From positions 1-64,000 of the forward strand of contig NZ_JBDSPJ010000013.1 in NCBI RefSeq assembly GCF_039912695.1: a stretch of 64,000 nt of DNA, in the 5' to 3' direction. Below are positions 8,798 to 18,029 of this stretch, piece by piece. Within the stretch, counting starts at the first letter, position 1. Every line of letters starts with the position of its first letter. The position numbers and the translations under genes were made by a program. The stretch comes from Pseudolysinimonas_A sp039912695 (GTDB lineage: Bacteria; Actinomycetota; Actinomycetes; Actinomycetales; Microbacteriaceae). The notes under the pieces were generated by a model, which was not told the DNA's origin, ran no database searches, and was given only the letters and a program-made list of their open reading frames with translations.

Positions 8798-9340
8798 ATG
8801 TCCGAGCCGACCTCAACACCCGACCCGACCCCGGCGGTTCCGCCCGCCCCGTCCTTCACCTATGGCACCCCGGAACCTGCGGCTCCGGTAGCGCCACCAC
8901 TTCCGACCTACGGCGAACAGGTGCCCGGATACGCGGCTGCCGGTGTCGCGCCGGTGTACGGCGCGATGCCCGTCGTTAAGACGCGTCGCACCTGGGACCT
9001 CGTCCTGACGATCATCCTTCTCGTTGTCGGCCTCTTCGGAATGCTGCTGGGCGTCTTCTACGGGTGGATCTTCCTCCACCCGGACTTGCTGGTGCAGACC
9101 CTGCAGCGGCAGGGCTACAACATCGGCAGCGCCGACACGAGCAGCGCCGGCGTGGCGCTGATTCTGTCGCACGTCGTGTTGTACCTGATCGCGGCGGGCG
9201 TGGGAATCTTCCTGATCATTCGTAAGACGCTCGCGTTCTGGGTGCCCCTGGCAATCGGCGTGATCGCGGCGATCGTGTTCTGGGGAATTGTCCTCACGAC
9301 GATCGTCAACCTGCCTGGCTTCAGCACGATCGGCCGCTAA
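8798..9340 (+). CDS. Membrane protein with proline-rich N-terminus (DUF6264-like)
   Basis: A 180-residue protein. Residues 1-60 are Pro/Ala-rich and probably disordered. Three to four hydrophobic helices follow from about residue 66 (WDLVLTIILLVVGLFGMLLG) to the C-terminus. It resembles the DUF6264 family common in Microbacteriaceae, assigned from memory of the family pattern. TAGGGT sits six bases before the ATG, so the gene is probably leaderless. It interrupts the arginine genes on the opposite strand in the position often held by argR. Confidence 0.75.
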   Translation: MSEPTSTPDPTPAVPPAPSFTYGTPEPAAPVAPPLPTYGEQVPGYAAAGVAPVYGAMPVVKTRRTWDLVLTIILLVVGLFGMLLGVFYGWIFLHPDLLVQTLQRQGYNIGSADTSSAGVALILSHVVLYLIAAGVGIFLIIRKTLAFWVPLAIGVIAAIVFWGIVLTTIVNLPGFSTIGR

Positions 9341-9349
9341 AGGGCTCGC

Positions 9350-9385
9350 GCTCGCCCGTGGCGTCATCCGACGCTCCGGGCGAGC
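9350..9385. terminator. Hairpin between convergent genes
   Basis: A 9-bp GC-rich stem GCTCGCCCG/CGGGCGAGC with an 18-base loop spans the end of the DUF6264-like gene and the last codons of argF. There is no T-run. It could end transcription from either side. Confidence 0.4.
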
Positions 9386-10293
9386 AGCCAGGTTAACAGC
9401 GCCTTTTGGGCATGCAGACGGTTCTCGGCCTCATCCCAGATCACGCTCTGCGGTCCGTCGATGACGTCGGCCGCAACCTCGTAGCCGCGGTCTGCAGGCA
9501 GGCAGTGCAAGAAGATCGCATCGGGCTTCGCGAGCGCCATGAGCTCCGTGGTGACCTGGTAGGCGCCGAAGGTGGCGACGCGATGCGCCTTCTCGTCTTC
9601 CTTGCCCATCGACACCCAGGTGTCGGTAACCACGACATCCGCTCCCGCGACAGCCTCGTTCGGGTCGGTGAAGATCGTGACCGAACCGCCGGTCTGGGCG
9701 GCGATCCGATCGGCGTCGGCCACCACAGCATCCACGGGTGAGAACTCCGCCGGCGCAGCGACGCGCACGTGGATGCCGGCGGTCGCGCAGGCCAGCAGGT
9801 AGCTGTGCGACATGTTGCTGGCACCATCGCCGAGGAACGTCAGCGTGAGACCCGCAAGCGCGCCCTTGTGCTCCCGGATGGTGAGTAGGTCGGCGAGCAA
9901 CTGGCAGGGGTGGAAGTCGTCGGAGAGGGCGTTCACGACCGGCACTGTCGTTCCGGCAGCCATTTGCTCGAGTCCCGACTGGGCGTAGGTGCGCCAGACG
10001 ATCGCCGCGACCTGACGCTCCAGCACCCGCGCCGTGTCTTCGGGGCTCTCTTTGCCCCCGAGTTGGCTGTTCGCCGTCGAAATGATGAGCGGGCTGCCGC
10101 CGAGGTCGGCGATCCCGACCGCGAACGACACCCGCGTGCGGGTCGACGACTTGTCGAAGATCACCGCAACGGTCTGCGGCCCAGCGAGCGGCGTGCGAGC
10201 CCAGCGGTCGGCCTTGATCTCTTCGGCCAGGTCGAGCACCTCGGCCTGTTCGGCTGGGCTCAGGTCGTCGTCGCGGAGGAAGTGCCGGGTCAT
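9364..10293 (-). CDS. argF: Ornithine carbamoyltransferase
   Basis: Makes citrulline from ornithine and carbamoyl phosphate. The 309-residue protein has the carbamoyl-phosphate motif STRTR (50-54), HPCQ (128-131) and the ornithine-side HCLP (263-266). The ATG overlaps the argD stop (ATGA), placing it as the last gene of the argCJBDF operon. Confidence 0.97.
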   Translation of the reverse strand: MTRHFLRDDDLSPAEQAEVLDLAEEIKADRWARTPLAGPQTVAVIFDKSSTRTRVSFAVGIADLGGSPLIISTANSQLGGKESPEDTARVLERQVAAIVWRTYAQSGLEQMAAGTTVPVVNALSDDFHPCQLLADLLTIREHKGALAGLTLTFLGDGASNMSHSYLLACATAGIHVRVAAPAEFSPVDAVVADADRIAAQTGGSVTIFTDPNEAVAGADVVVTDTWVSMGKEDEKAHRVATFGAYQVTTELMALAKPDAIFLHCLPADRGYEVAADVIDGPQSVIWDEAENRLHAQKALLTWLLARSVG

Positions 10294-11483
10294 CTGGTGG
10301 GTCCTTCGGTTGCGGCTGGAACCGTTGCGGTCAGGGCTTGGGAAAAGAGACTGAGGAAACGGTCGACGTGCGCCGTGTCGATCGTGAGCGGAGGGGCGAG
10401 ACGGATGCGGTCCTCCGCGGCGGCGTTGATGATGAGTCCCAGCTCGAGGGCACGGGTCGCTACGGCGCCGGCCCAGGGACCGGCGAGGCCGATTCCGACG
10501 AGGAGTCCGCGGCCGGAGACATCCGTGACGGCGGGGTTCGCAAGGGCGAGGACGCCGCCGCGGATGAGCTCGCCCATCGCTCGCGCGTTTCCAACGAGTC
10601 CGGTGCGCTCGATCTCGCCGAGCACCGCGTTGGAAGTCGCCGTCGCGAGCGGATTGCCGCCGAACGTCGTGCCGTGGTCACCCGGTTTCAGGAGGTCACC
10701 CGCAGCACCGAACGCGACGAGGGCGCCGATCGGGAACCCTCCGCCGATTCCCTTCGCGAGAGCAACCAGATCCGGAACGATCCCGTCATGCTGGAACGCG
10801 AACCAGTCGCCCGTGCGCCCCGCACCGGTCTGGATCTCGTCGAGAATCAGCAGTGCACCGTGCCGGGTCGTCAGTTCGCGGGCCGCGCGTAGGTAGCCGT
10901 CGGGGAGGTCGAGCACGCCCGCCTCGCCCTTGATGGGCTCGAGCACGAGCGCTGCCACGTCGTCGTCCATCGCGGCCTCGAGAGCCTCGACGGTGGTCGG
11001 CAGAAACTCCGGCCCCGGCAGCAGCGGCTCGAAGGGTTCGCGGTAGGCGGCTTTGCCCGTGATCGCCAGTGCACCGGTGCTCCGCCCGTGGAAGGACTTC
11101 TCGAGAGCGAGGATGCGCGGCCGACCGGTGCGTCTTGCGACCTTAATCGCGGCCTCGATCGCCTCGGTTCCCGAATTGCAGAAGAAGACCCTGTCGCCGC
11201 CGGTCAGCCGCTTCAGTCGTTCGGCGAGTTCGAGCTGCGGCTGCGACGCGAAGTAGTTCGACACGTGGGCGATCGTCGACGCCTGCCGGGTGACGGCCTC
11301 AACGAAGACCGGATGCGCATGGCCGAGAGAGTTGACCGCGATGCCGGCCAGGAAGTCGAGGTACTCGACACCGTCGGCATCCCACACCCGTGCGCCCTCG
11401 CCGCGCACCAGCACCTTCAACGGCGTCGGCGCATACGAGAACATCGCGTCCCGGAACCGTGCCGTGTCCTCGATCGACGTCAT
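10290..11483 (-). CDS. argD: Acetylornithine aminotransferase
   Basis: PLP-dependent transfer of an amino group from glutamate to N-acetylglutamate semialdehyde. The 397-residue class III transaminase has FCNSGTEAIEAAIK (101-114), the PLP-binding Asp in LDEIQTGAGRTG (D215) and the Schiff-base Lys K244 in ALAKGIGGGFP. The ATG at 11483 overlaps the argB stop as ATGA. The longer open frame to 11600 is a shadow of argB. Confidence 0.96.
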   Translation of the reverse strand: MTSIEDTARFRDAMFSYAPTPLKVLVRGEGARVWDADGVEYLDFLAGIAVNSLGHAHPVFVEAVTRQASTIAHVSNYFASQPQLELAERLKRLTGGDRVFFCNSGTEAIEAAIKVARRTGRPRILALEKSFHGRSTGALAITGKAAYREPFEPLLPGPEFLPTTVEALEAAMDDDVAALVLEPIKGEAGVLDLPDGYLRAARELTTRHGALLILDEIQTGAGRTGDWFAFQHDGIVPDLVALAKGIGGGFPIGALVAFGAAGDLLKPGDHGTTFGGNPLATATSNAVLGEIERTGLVGNARAMGELIRGGVLALANPAVTDVSGRGLLVGIGLAGPWAGAVATRALELGLIINAAAEDRIRLAPPLTIDTAHVDRFLSLFSQALTATVPAATEGPTR

Positions 11484-12427
11484 GCGACGACCTCCGTTCC
11501 GATACCGGCATCCGTAAAGATCTCGAGCAGGATCGAGTGCGGGCGGCGCCCGTCGATGATCGCGGCCTTGGGGACTCCCCCGGCGACGGCGTCGAGGCAC
11601 GCGGTCATCTTCGGGATCATCCCGCTCTCCAGCTTCGGCAGCAGGGCAGTCAGCTCAGGGACCGAGATGTTCGACACGAGCGATTCGCGATCGGGCCAGT
11701 CGGAATAGAGTCCAGCGACGTCGGTGAGGATGACCAACTTCTCCGCGCCGAGCGCGACAGCGAGTGCAGCGGCAGCAGCGTCGGCGTTCACGTTCAGCGA
11801 TTGGCCCGGCACGTCGAGGTCAGGAGCGATCGACGAGACGACCGGGATGCGACCCGCGTCGAGCGCAGCCAGAACGACCGCGGGATCGACCTCCACGACG
11901 TCGCCGACCAGACCGATATCGATCGCTTCGCCGTCGACCACGACCCCGCGCTTGCGCCCGCCGAACAGGCCGGCATCTTCACCTGAGATCGCCGTCCCGA
12001 GCGGACCGTGCTCGTTGATCATCGCGACGAGATCCCGACTCACCTGACCGGTCAGCACCGTCCGCACGACCTCCATCGTCTGCGCGGTCGTGACCCGGTA
12101 GCCGCCGCGAAACTCGCTCGGAATGCCGAGTCTCTCGAGTTCCGCAGTGATCTGCGGACCCCCACCGTGCACGACAACCGGACGAATGCCGACGTACCGC
12201 AGGTAGACCATGTCGGCCGCGAACGCGCGCTGCAGCTCGGGGCTGACCATCGCGTTGCCCCCGAACTTGACGACGATCGTCTTGCCCGAGAAGCGCTTCA
12301 GCCAACCGAGCGATTCGATCAGGGTTGCGGCTTTAACCGCCGCCCCGGTGGCCCGTTCATCGGCATCCAAGCTCTGTTCATTGACGCTCTGTTCATTGAC
12401 GCTCTGGTCATCGGCGGAGGCGGTCAT
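11480..12427 (-). CDS. argB: Acetylglutamate kinase with repeat-bearing N-terminal tail
   Basis: Phosphorylates N-acetylglutamate, usually the arginine-sensitive control point of the pathway. The 315-residue protein has the amino-acid kinase fold with VKFGGNAM near residue 53, VVVHGGGPQI and a C-terminal MIPKMTACLDAV segment. It starts with an extra tail of about 25 residues that contains SVNEQ twice and a third degenerate copy, coded by 15-bp tandem repeats (12371-12400). The tail precedes the conserved core and is unlikely to be catalytic. The ATG overlaps the argJ stop (ATGA). Confidence 0.96.
   Translation of the reverse strand: MTASADDQSVNEQSVNEQSLDADERATGAAVKAATLIESLGWLKRFSGKTIVVKFGGNAMVSPELQRAFAADMVYLRYVGIRPVVVHGGGPQITAELERLGIPSEFRGGYRVTTAQTMEVVRTVLTGQVSRDLVAMINEHGPLGTAISGEDAGLFGGRKRGVVVDGEAIDIGLVGDVVEVDPAVVLAALDAGRIPVVSSIAPDLDVPGQSLNVNADAAAAALAVALGAEKLVILTDVAGLYSDWPDRESLVSNISVPELTALLPKLESGMIPKMTACLDAVAGGVPKAAIIDGRRPHSILLEIFTDAGIGTEVVA
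12371..12400 (-). repeat. 15-bp tandem repeat in the argB N-terminus
   Basis: Plus strand gctctgttcattgac occurs twice exactly (12371-12385, 12386-12400), followed by a partial third copy. It encodes SVNEQ repeats in frame, directly behind the start of argB. Confidence 0.95.
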
Positions 12428-13593
12428 GAGGCGTACGCCGAGTTCTCGTGCACGTAGTCGTGGGTGAGGTCGTTGGTGCGGATCGTCGCCGACGCTTGAC
12501 CGTTCTTCAGGTCGATCACCAGAGACATCGCTCGAGGGCTGAGGTCAACGTCGTCGCGCGGCCGGTCGGGAGCGCCGTTCGAGCAGACCCGCACGCCGTT
12601 CATCGTCACATCGACCAGATACGGGTCGAAGTCAGCAGCCGTCGTTCCGATTGCCGCGAGCACCCGGCCCCAGTTGGGATCGTTGCCGAAGACCGCAGCT
12701 TTGAACAGGTTGTTGCGCGCAACCGAACGGCCGACCTCGACCGCGTCGTCTTCGGTTGCAGCGTTGATCACGTCGATCGTGATGTCGTGGCTGGCGCCCT
12801 CGGCATCCTGCTGCAAAAGCGTCGCGAGGTCGCTGCAGAGGTCGGTGAGCGCCTGCTGGAAAGCGGCATGATCGGGAACGACGCCGGATGCCCCGCTCGC
12901 CATCAGTGTCACCTGGTCGTTGGTCGACATGCAGCCGTCACTGTCGAGCCTGTCGAAACTGACGCGCGTGGCAACCCGCAGCGTCCGGTCGAGATCTGCG
13001 GACTCGAGCACGGCATCGGTGGTCAGCACGACGAGCATCGTCGCGAGACCCGGCGCGAGCATCCCGGCGCCCTTCGCCATGCCGCCGATGCTCCAGCCGT
13101 CGCCGACCCGGGTGGCGGTCTTCGCGTGAGTGTCGGTGGTAATGATCGCGTTCGCGGCATCCATCCCGCCGTCGGCGCTGAGTGCCGCCACCGCAGCCGT
13201 CACCCCGGCAGCCAGTTTCGCGCGGTCGAGTTGTTCGCCGATCAGCCCGGTCGAGCAGACCAGCACGTCGCCAGCGCTCACGGCCAGGGCGGTTGCCACG
13301 GCTTCGGCGGTGAGGTGCGTGGTTTGGAAGCCTTCCGCCCCGGTGAAGCAGTTCGCTCCCCCGGAGTTCAGCACAATCGCCGAGACGGTGCCGTCGAGGA
13401 TGACCTGCTTCGACCAGATGATCGGATTCGCCTGCGCCCGGTTGCTCGTGAACACGACGGCGGCGTTCTGCAGCGGTCCACGGTTGACCACGAGGGCGAG
13501 GTCGGGGTTTCCCGAAGTCTTCAGCCCGGCCCGCACTCCAGCGGCCTCGAAGCCGGCGGCATGAGTGATGCCTGTGCCAACCGAAGTGCTCAT
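12424..13593 (-). CDS. argJ: Bifunctional ornithine acetyltransferase/N-acetylglutamate synthase
   Basis: Recycles the acetyl group from N-acetylornithine to glutamate and can also make N-acetylglutamate. The 389-residue precursor cleaves itself before the nucleophile Thr, here T185 in GLATMLVVLTTDA. Upstream it has NSGGANCFTG (76-85). Start and stop overlap argC and argB respectively by ATGA, as throughout this operon. Confidence 0.97.
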   Translation of the reverse strand: MSTSVGTGITHAAGFEAAGVRAGLKTSGNPDLALVVNRGPLQNAAVVFTSNRAQANPIIWSKQVILDGTVSAIVLNSGGANCFTGAEGFQTTHLTAEAVATALAVSAGDVLVCSTGLIGEQLDRAKLAAGVTAAVAALSADGGMDAANAIITTDTHAKTATRVGDGWSIGGMAKGAGMLAPGLATMLVVLTTDAVLESADLDRTLRVATRVSFDRLDSDGCMSTNDQVTLMASGASGVVPDHAAFQQALTDLCSDLATLLQQDAEGASHDITIDVINAATEDDAVEVGRSVARNNLFKAAVFGNDPNWGRVLAAIGTTAADFDPYLVDVTMNGVRVCSNGAPDRPRDDVDLSPRAMSLVIDLKNGQASATIRTNDLTHDYVHENSAYAS

Positions 13594-14630
13594 GGCGCGA
13601 CTCCATTCAGGGGCAGACCGAGCGTTTCGGGCAGGCCGAGCGCGAGGTTGGCGGATTGGATCGCGGCGCCCGCGGTGCCCTTCACCAGATTGTCGATCGC
13701 GCTCACCACGACGACGCGACCCGCCCGCTCGTCGACCGCGAGGCCGATCAACGCGGTGTTGGCGCCCGTCGTGTCGCCGGAACGCGGGAAGGTGCCCGAC
13801 GGCAGCAGGCGTACGAAAGGCTCGTCGGCGTAGGCGGTCTGCCAGGCCGCGCGCACGTCCGCAGGGCTGCCGATCAGTTTCGCCGTCGACGTGGCCAGGA
13901 TGCCGCGAGACATGGGGACCAACACCGGCGTGAACGACAGGGTCACCCCTTCGCCTCCCGCGGCTGCCAGGTTCTGCACGATCTCGGGGTTGTGTCGATG
14001 AACGCCGCCCACCTGGTACGCGTTTGCCGAACCCATGATCGAACTCGCCAGCAGGTCGGGGCGCAGGCTCTTACCCGCGCCGCTGGTGCCCACTGCCAGG
14101 ACGGCCACGAGATCATCGGGTGCGATGACACCGGCGGCGATTCCCGGCGCGAGAGCAAGAGTGATCGCGGTCACGTTGCAGCCGGGTACCGCGATGCGGG
14201 TCGCACCGACGAGGTTGTCGCGCTGCCGCCCGCCGCCCGCGAGCAACAACTCGGGAAGACCGTAGGTCCACGCACCGTGGTAGTCGCCGCCGTAGAACGC
14301 CGCCCAGTCCGCCGGGTCGGTGAGGCGGTGATCGGCGCCGCAGTCGATGACGAGCACGTCATCCGGCAGCTCTGCGGTAATCGCGCCGGACGCTCCGTGC
14401 GGGAGTGCCAGGAAGACGATGTCGGCACCCGACAGCACCGACGCGGTGGTCTCTTGCAGCACGAGGTGATGAAGCGACGCGAGATGCGGGTGCACGGCGG
14501 CGAGCGGTTGACCGGCGTTGGAGTTCGCGGTGACGGTCGTGATTTCGAATTCGGGGTGCTGGCTGAGCAGCCTCAGCAGCTCGCCCCCCGCATAGCCGCT
14601 CGCGCCAGCAACGGCGACGGATAGGGACAT
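13590..14630 (-). CDS. argC: N-acetyl-gamma-glutamyl-phosphate reductase
   Basis: NADPH-dependent reduction of acetylglutamyl phosphate. The 346-residue protein has the dinucleotide motif AGASGYAGGE (9-17) and the catalytic Cys C151 in VPGCNVTA. First gene of argC-J-B-D-F, all joined by 4-base overlaps. The ATG at 14630 has a weak GAGAG upstream; an upstream ATG frame to 14672 adds residues not typical of the family. Two identical palindromes lie 44-84 bases upstream and could be operators. Confidence 0.96.
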   Translation of the reverse strand: MSLSVAVAGASGYAGGELLRLLSQHPEFEITTVTANSNAGQPLAAVHPHLASLHHLVLQETTASVLSGADIVFLALPHGASGAITAELPDDVLVIDCGADHRLTDPADWAAFYGGDYHGAWTYGLPELLLAGGGRQRDNLVGATRIAVPGCNVTAITLALAPGIAAGVIAPDDLVAVLAVGTSGAGKSLRPDLLASSIMGSANAYQVGGVHRHNPEIVQNLAAAGGEGVTLSFTPVLVPMSRGILATSTAKLIGSPADVRAAWQTAYADEPFVRLLPSGTFPRSGDTTGANTALIGLAVDERAGRVVVVSAIDNLVKGTAGAAIQSANLALGLPETLGLPLNGVAP

Positions 14631-14673
14631 GGATGCGCTCTCAAGTGTTCGACGGGACGTGGGGTCTATCACG

Positions 14674-14714
14674 GCGACGTCGCGCGAACGGAGGGCTCAG
14701 CGGTGCGACGTCGC
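14674..14714. promoter_or_regulatory. Two identical palindromes upstream of argC
   Basis: GCGACGTCGC, a perfect 10-bp palindrome, occurs at 14674-14683 and again at 14705-14714, 31 bp centre to centre (about three helical turns). The spacing suits a protein binding one face of the helix. It does not resemble an ArgR ARG box. The motif is GC-rich, so chance cannot be dismissed. Confidence 0.4.
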
Positions 14715-14894
14715 CTAGAGTCGGCGCGCGCGGCGGAGCGAACGGAGCACGAGGCCCCGGAAGTCGTTCCGCATCAGATCCACGCTCAGACCCTACTCCC
14801 CTGTGATCCGGGAGGGCGAATCTGGCATCCCGCAGGACTAATCTGGAACCCTGAATGCGGGCTCGTGACGGGCCCCGAAGAGAAGAAGGAAACC

Positions 14895-15479
14895 ATGGCT
14901 GATCTCAGCTCACTGCTCGACCAGATCCCGATCGACGACATCGCGAAGCAGCTCAACATCGACCCAGGCGTTGCCGAAGCCGCCGTTCAGCAAATCGTCC
15001 CCGGTCTCGTGGCCGGCCTCCACGCCAACGCCATGGACCCCAAGGGCGCCGCGTCGCTGACCAAGGCCGTTTCGCACGACCGCGGCCCGGTGCTGAAAGC
15101 CGTCAAGGACATTGACACCGCAGAGGGCGCCAAGATCGTCAAGAACGTCTACGGCGACAAGTCCGACCAGGTCGCGACCAAGCTCGCTGCCAGCGCCACG
15201 AAGGCGTCCAGCGCGGGCGATGTCACCGGCGACATCATCAAGAAGATCCTGCCGATCGTCGCACCGATCGTGCTCGCCTGGCTCGCGAGCCAGTTCCTCG
15301 GCAAGAAGGACACCGGCTCGTCCTCCGCGAAGGACACCTCCTCGTCGGCGGGTGGCATTGGCGACCTGCTCGGAAGTCTCCTCGGCGGATCGTCAGGCGG
15401 CTCGTCGTCGTCGGGCGGCGGCACCGGCGACCTGATCGGCAGCATCCTCGGCGGTCTGCTCGGCGGCGGTAAGAAGTAA
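14895..15479 (+). CDS. DUF937 (YidB-like) protein
   Basis: A 194-residue protein with a DUF937 domain over about residues 1-110 (helical, DDIAKQLNIDPGVAEAAVQQIVPGL), a hydrophobic stretch at about 117-133 and a Gly/Ser-rich tail with repeated DLLGSLLGG/DLIGSILGG units. The function of the family is unknown. AAGGA is 4 bases before the ATG at 14895. A -10-like TAATCT at 14839-14844 may serve as promoter. It is monocistronic, with a strong hairpin downstream. Confidence 0.85.
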   Translation: MADLSSLLDQIPIDDIAKQLNIDPGVAEAAVQQIVPGLVAGLHANAMDPKGAASLTKAVSHDRGPVLKAVKDIDTAEGAKIVKNVYGDKSDQVATKLAASATKASSAGDVTGDIIKKILPIVAPIVLAWLASQFLGKKDTGSSSAKDTSSSAGGIGDLLGSLLGGSSGGSSSSGGGTGDLIGSILGGLLGGGKK

Positions 15480-15491
15480 CGCACCCATCTC

Positions 15492-15533
15492 AACGACGAA
15501 GCGCCCCGGATCAGTCCGGGGCGCTTCGTCGTT
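15492..15533. terminator. Bidirectional terminator between DUF937 gene and pheT
   Basis: A perfect 19-bp stem AACGACGAAGCGCCCCGGA with its complement around the loop TCAG, between two convergent genes. No T-run is present, as is common in GC-rich actinobacteria. Confidence 0.85.
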
Positions 15534-15546
15534 CATGGGACGACTT

Positions 15547-18027
15547 TTATTCGCGCAGGGTCGCGCCGAACCGGAATGCTGCAACGGCGACTCCGGCAAG
15601 TTTCGCCTCGGTCGCCTCGGCAGCGGTGAGCGTGCGGTCGAGGGCGCGAAAGCGCAACGCGAACGTCAGCGACTTTGACCCCTCGGCGATTCCGGTTCCC
15701 CGGTAGTCGTCGACGAGCCGAGCGTTTTCGAGCAGGTCTCCTGCCCCCTCGACGATCGCGGCGTGCAGGTCAGCAACCGCAACGTCGGCCGGGACGACGA
15801 GTGAAACATCCTGCGTCGCGGCGGGCAACGTGCCGATCGGACGCGCGGCGATCTCGGTTGCCCCCAGCGCGAGCAGGGCGTCGAGGTCGAGTTCGGCGAC
15901 GGTGACGACGGCGGGCAGGTCGAGGTCGCGCGCGACCGAGGGCAGCAGCTCGCCGGCGACGCCGACGACGATGTCGCCAACCCGAAGTTGCGCCGTGCGA
16001 CCCGGATGCAGCGCCGGGTGCGATCCGGTCGTCGGCCGAATATCGGCGGCCAGGGAAAGCCCGATCAGCCCGACGGCGTCGAGGGCGTCCGCGAGTCCCG
16101 ACGCAACGGCGGCAGAACCGGGCTGCTTGAGCACGACATCGCCCAGCAGCAGCACCGCAACGCGCGAAGGCTGCGGCGGCAAGGTGTCTGTGAGCGGCGC
16201 GAGCTGGTCGGGCGCGAGTGTCACTCCCCCCGGCGGAAGGTCGGACGTGCCGTAGGCGACACCGGAATCCGGACGAAACACGGTTCCGAGTTCGAAGATG
16301 CTGAGGTCGGTGAGACCACGCGACAGGTTGCGACGCGCTGTGTCGAGCAACCCGGGGATGAGCGAGCGTCGCAGCAGGGGGGCTTGCGGATCGAGGGCGT
16401 TGGCCAGTTCGATCGCGGCGGCGCCGGGTTCGAAACGCTCGACTGTTGCCGCACTCTGGAAGGGGTAGGCAAGTACCTCAGTGAAACCACCGGCGGCGAG
16501 GGCGTTCGACAGCCGGCGACGGGCGACCTGCTCCCGTGTCCAGCCGCGGCCGGGTGGTGCGGTTGGAAGCAGGGCCGGGATGCGGTCATACCCGGTGATG
16601 CGGGCGACTTCCTCAACCAGGCTCGGCGCGTCGATCAGGTCGGGACGCCAGGCGGGTGGGGTCACCATCCAGGCGTCGGCACCCGTCGACACCGTGCAGC
16701 CGACCAGTTCGAGCGAGGAACGAACCTCGTCGTCGGTGTACTCCACGCCGATGATCGACGCGGCGGCAGACGGAGTGAAGGCGATGGATGCTGGCGCGCC
16801 GTCATACGGCAACACGACCCCGAGCGGGTCGATCGTGCCGCCGGCGAGTTCGACCAGCAGGTCGGCGACCCGCTGTGCCGCGATCGGGCCGAGCGTCGGG
16901 TCGACCCCCCGCTCGAACCGCTTGGATGCCTCGCTCCACAGTCTGTGCCGACGAGCGGTGCGAGCGACGGTCACGGGGTCGAAGTGCGCCGCCTCGATCA
17001 GGATGTCGGTGGTCGCATCCGTCACCTCGGTGGCGAGCCCGCCCATCACCGCCGCGAGCCCTACGGGTCCGGAGTCATCGGTGATCAGCAGGTCTTCGGG
17101 GTCGAGTGTGCGGGTTTGACCGTCGAGGGTCTCGATGGTCTCCCCAGCTTTCGCCCGGCGCACCAGGATGCCGCCCGACAGTGTGCCGAGGTCGTACGTG
17201 TGGGTGGGTTGCCCGAGTTCGAGCATCACGTAGTTGCTGATGTCGACCGGCAGGGAAATCGAGCGGATGCCGGCCAGCTTGAGCCGAGCGACCATTCGCG
17301 ACGGGGTGGGTCGAGTCGAATCGACCCCGCGCACCACTCGGGCCGCGAAGGCGTCGCAGCCGACTCTGCCGCGAATCGGTGCGCCGTCGTGCACCTTGAC
17401 CGAGTACCCCGACGCGTCGCCAACCGTGACGCCGAGGGCCGGGTCGCGGAAGGTCGCACCCGTTGAGTGCGAGTACTCCCGCGCGACACCGCGGATCGAG
17501 AGGGCGTAGCCGCGGTCGGGCGTGACGTTGATTTCGACGGCGGCGTCATCCAGACCGAGCAGCGCGATCGCATCCGTGCCGACCTGCGGGTCGAGCCCGA
17601 GGCTGGCCAGGCGGAGAATTCCGTCGTGCTCGTCGCCCAGGCCGAGTTCGCGCACCGAGGCGATCATCCCGTCCGAAACGTGTCCATAGGTCGTGCGCGC
17701 CGCAATCGGGAACGGACCGGGCAATACGGCACCGGGCAACGAGACGACGACCTTGTCGCCGACAGAGAAGTTGTGGGCGCCGCAGACGATTCCGCGCGGC
17801 TCGGGCTCACCAACATCCACCTGGCACCAGTTGATGGTCTTGCCGTTGCTCTGTGGCTCGGGGGTGAACTCGAGAATTTGGCCGACGACGACGGGACCGG
17901 TCACACCGAAGCCGTGGGTGTCTTCCTCTTCGAAGCCAACCTTCACCAGGGCGGCGTGGAGGTGCTCGAGACTTACGCTGTCAGGCAGATCGACCCACTC
18001 GCCCAACCATGAAATCGGAACGCGCAC
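15547..18027 (-). CDS. pheT: Phenylalanyl-tRNA synthetase beta subunit
   Basis: With PheS it forms the alpha2beta2 enzyme that charges tRNA-Phe. The 826-residue protein shows the bacterial domain order: a tRNA-binding OB fold at about 40-150, B3/4 and B5 domains with editing and DNA-binding-like folds in the middle (VEEVARITGYDRIP), and a C-terminal anticodon-binding FDX domain (SLVVPADVAVADLH onward). The GTG start at 18027 follows the pheS stop by two bases, so pheS-pheT is an operon. Confidence 0.97.
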   Translation of the reverse strand: MRVPISWLGEWVDLPDSVSLEHLHAALVKVGFEEEDTHGFGVTGPVVVGQILEFTPEPQSNGKTINWCQVDVGEPEPRGIVCGAHNFSVGDKVVVSLPGAVLPGPFPIAARTTYGHVSDGMIASVRELGLGDEHDGILRLASLGLDPQVGTDAIALLGLDDAAVEINVTPDRGYALSIRGVAREYSHSTGATFRDPALGVTVGDASGYSVKVHDGAPIRGRVGCDAFAARVVRGVDSTRPTPSRMVARLKLAGIRSISLPVDISNYVMLELGQPTHTYDLGTLSGGILVRRAKAGETIETLDGQTRTLDPEDLLITDDSGPVGLAAVMGGLATEVTDATTDILIEAAHFDPVTVARTARRHRLWSEASKRFERGVDPTLGPIAAQRVADLLVELAGGTIDPLGVVLPYDGAPASIAFTPSAAASIIGVEYTDDEVRSSLELVGCTVSTGADAWMVTPPAWRPDLIDAPSLVEEVARITGYDRIPALLPTAPPGRGWTREQVARRRLSNALAAGGFTEVLAYPFQSAATVERFEPGAAAIELANALDPQAPLLRRSLIPGLLDTARRNLSRGLTDLSIFELGTVFRPDSGVAYGTSDLPPGGVTLAPDQLAPLTDTLPPQPSRVAVLLLGDVVLKQPGSAAVASGLADALDAVGLIGLSLAADIRPTTGSHPALHPGRTAQLRVGDIVVGVAGELLPSVARDLDLPAVVTVAELDLDALLALGATEIAARPIGTLPAATQDVSLVVPADVAVADLHAAIVEGAGDLLENARLVDDYRGTGIAEGSKSLTFALRFRALDRTLTAAEATEAKLAGVAVAAFRFGATLRE

Positions 18028-18029
18028 GG

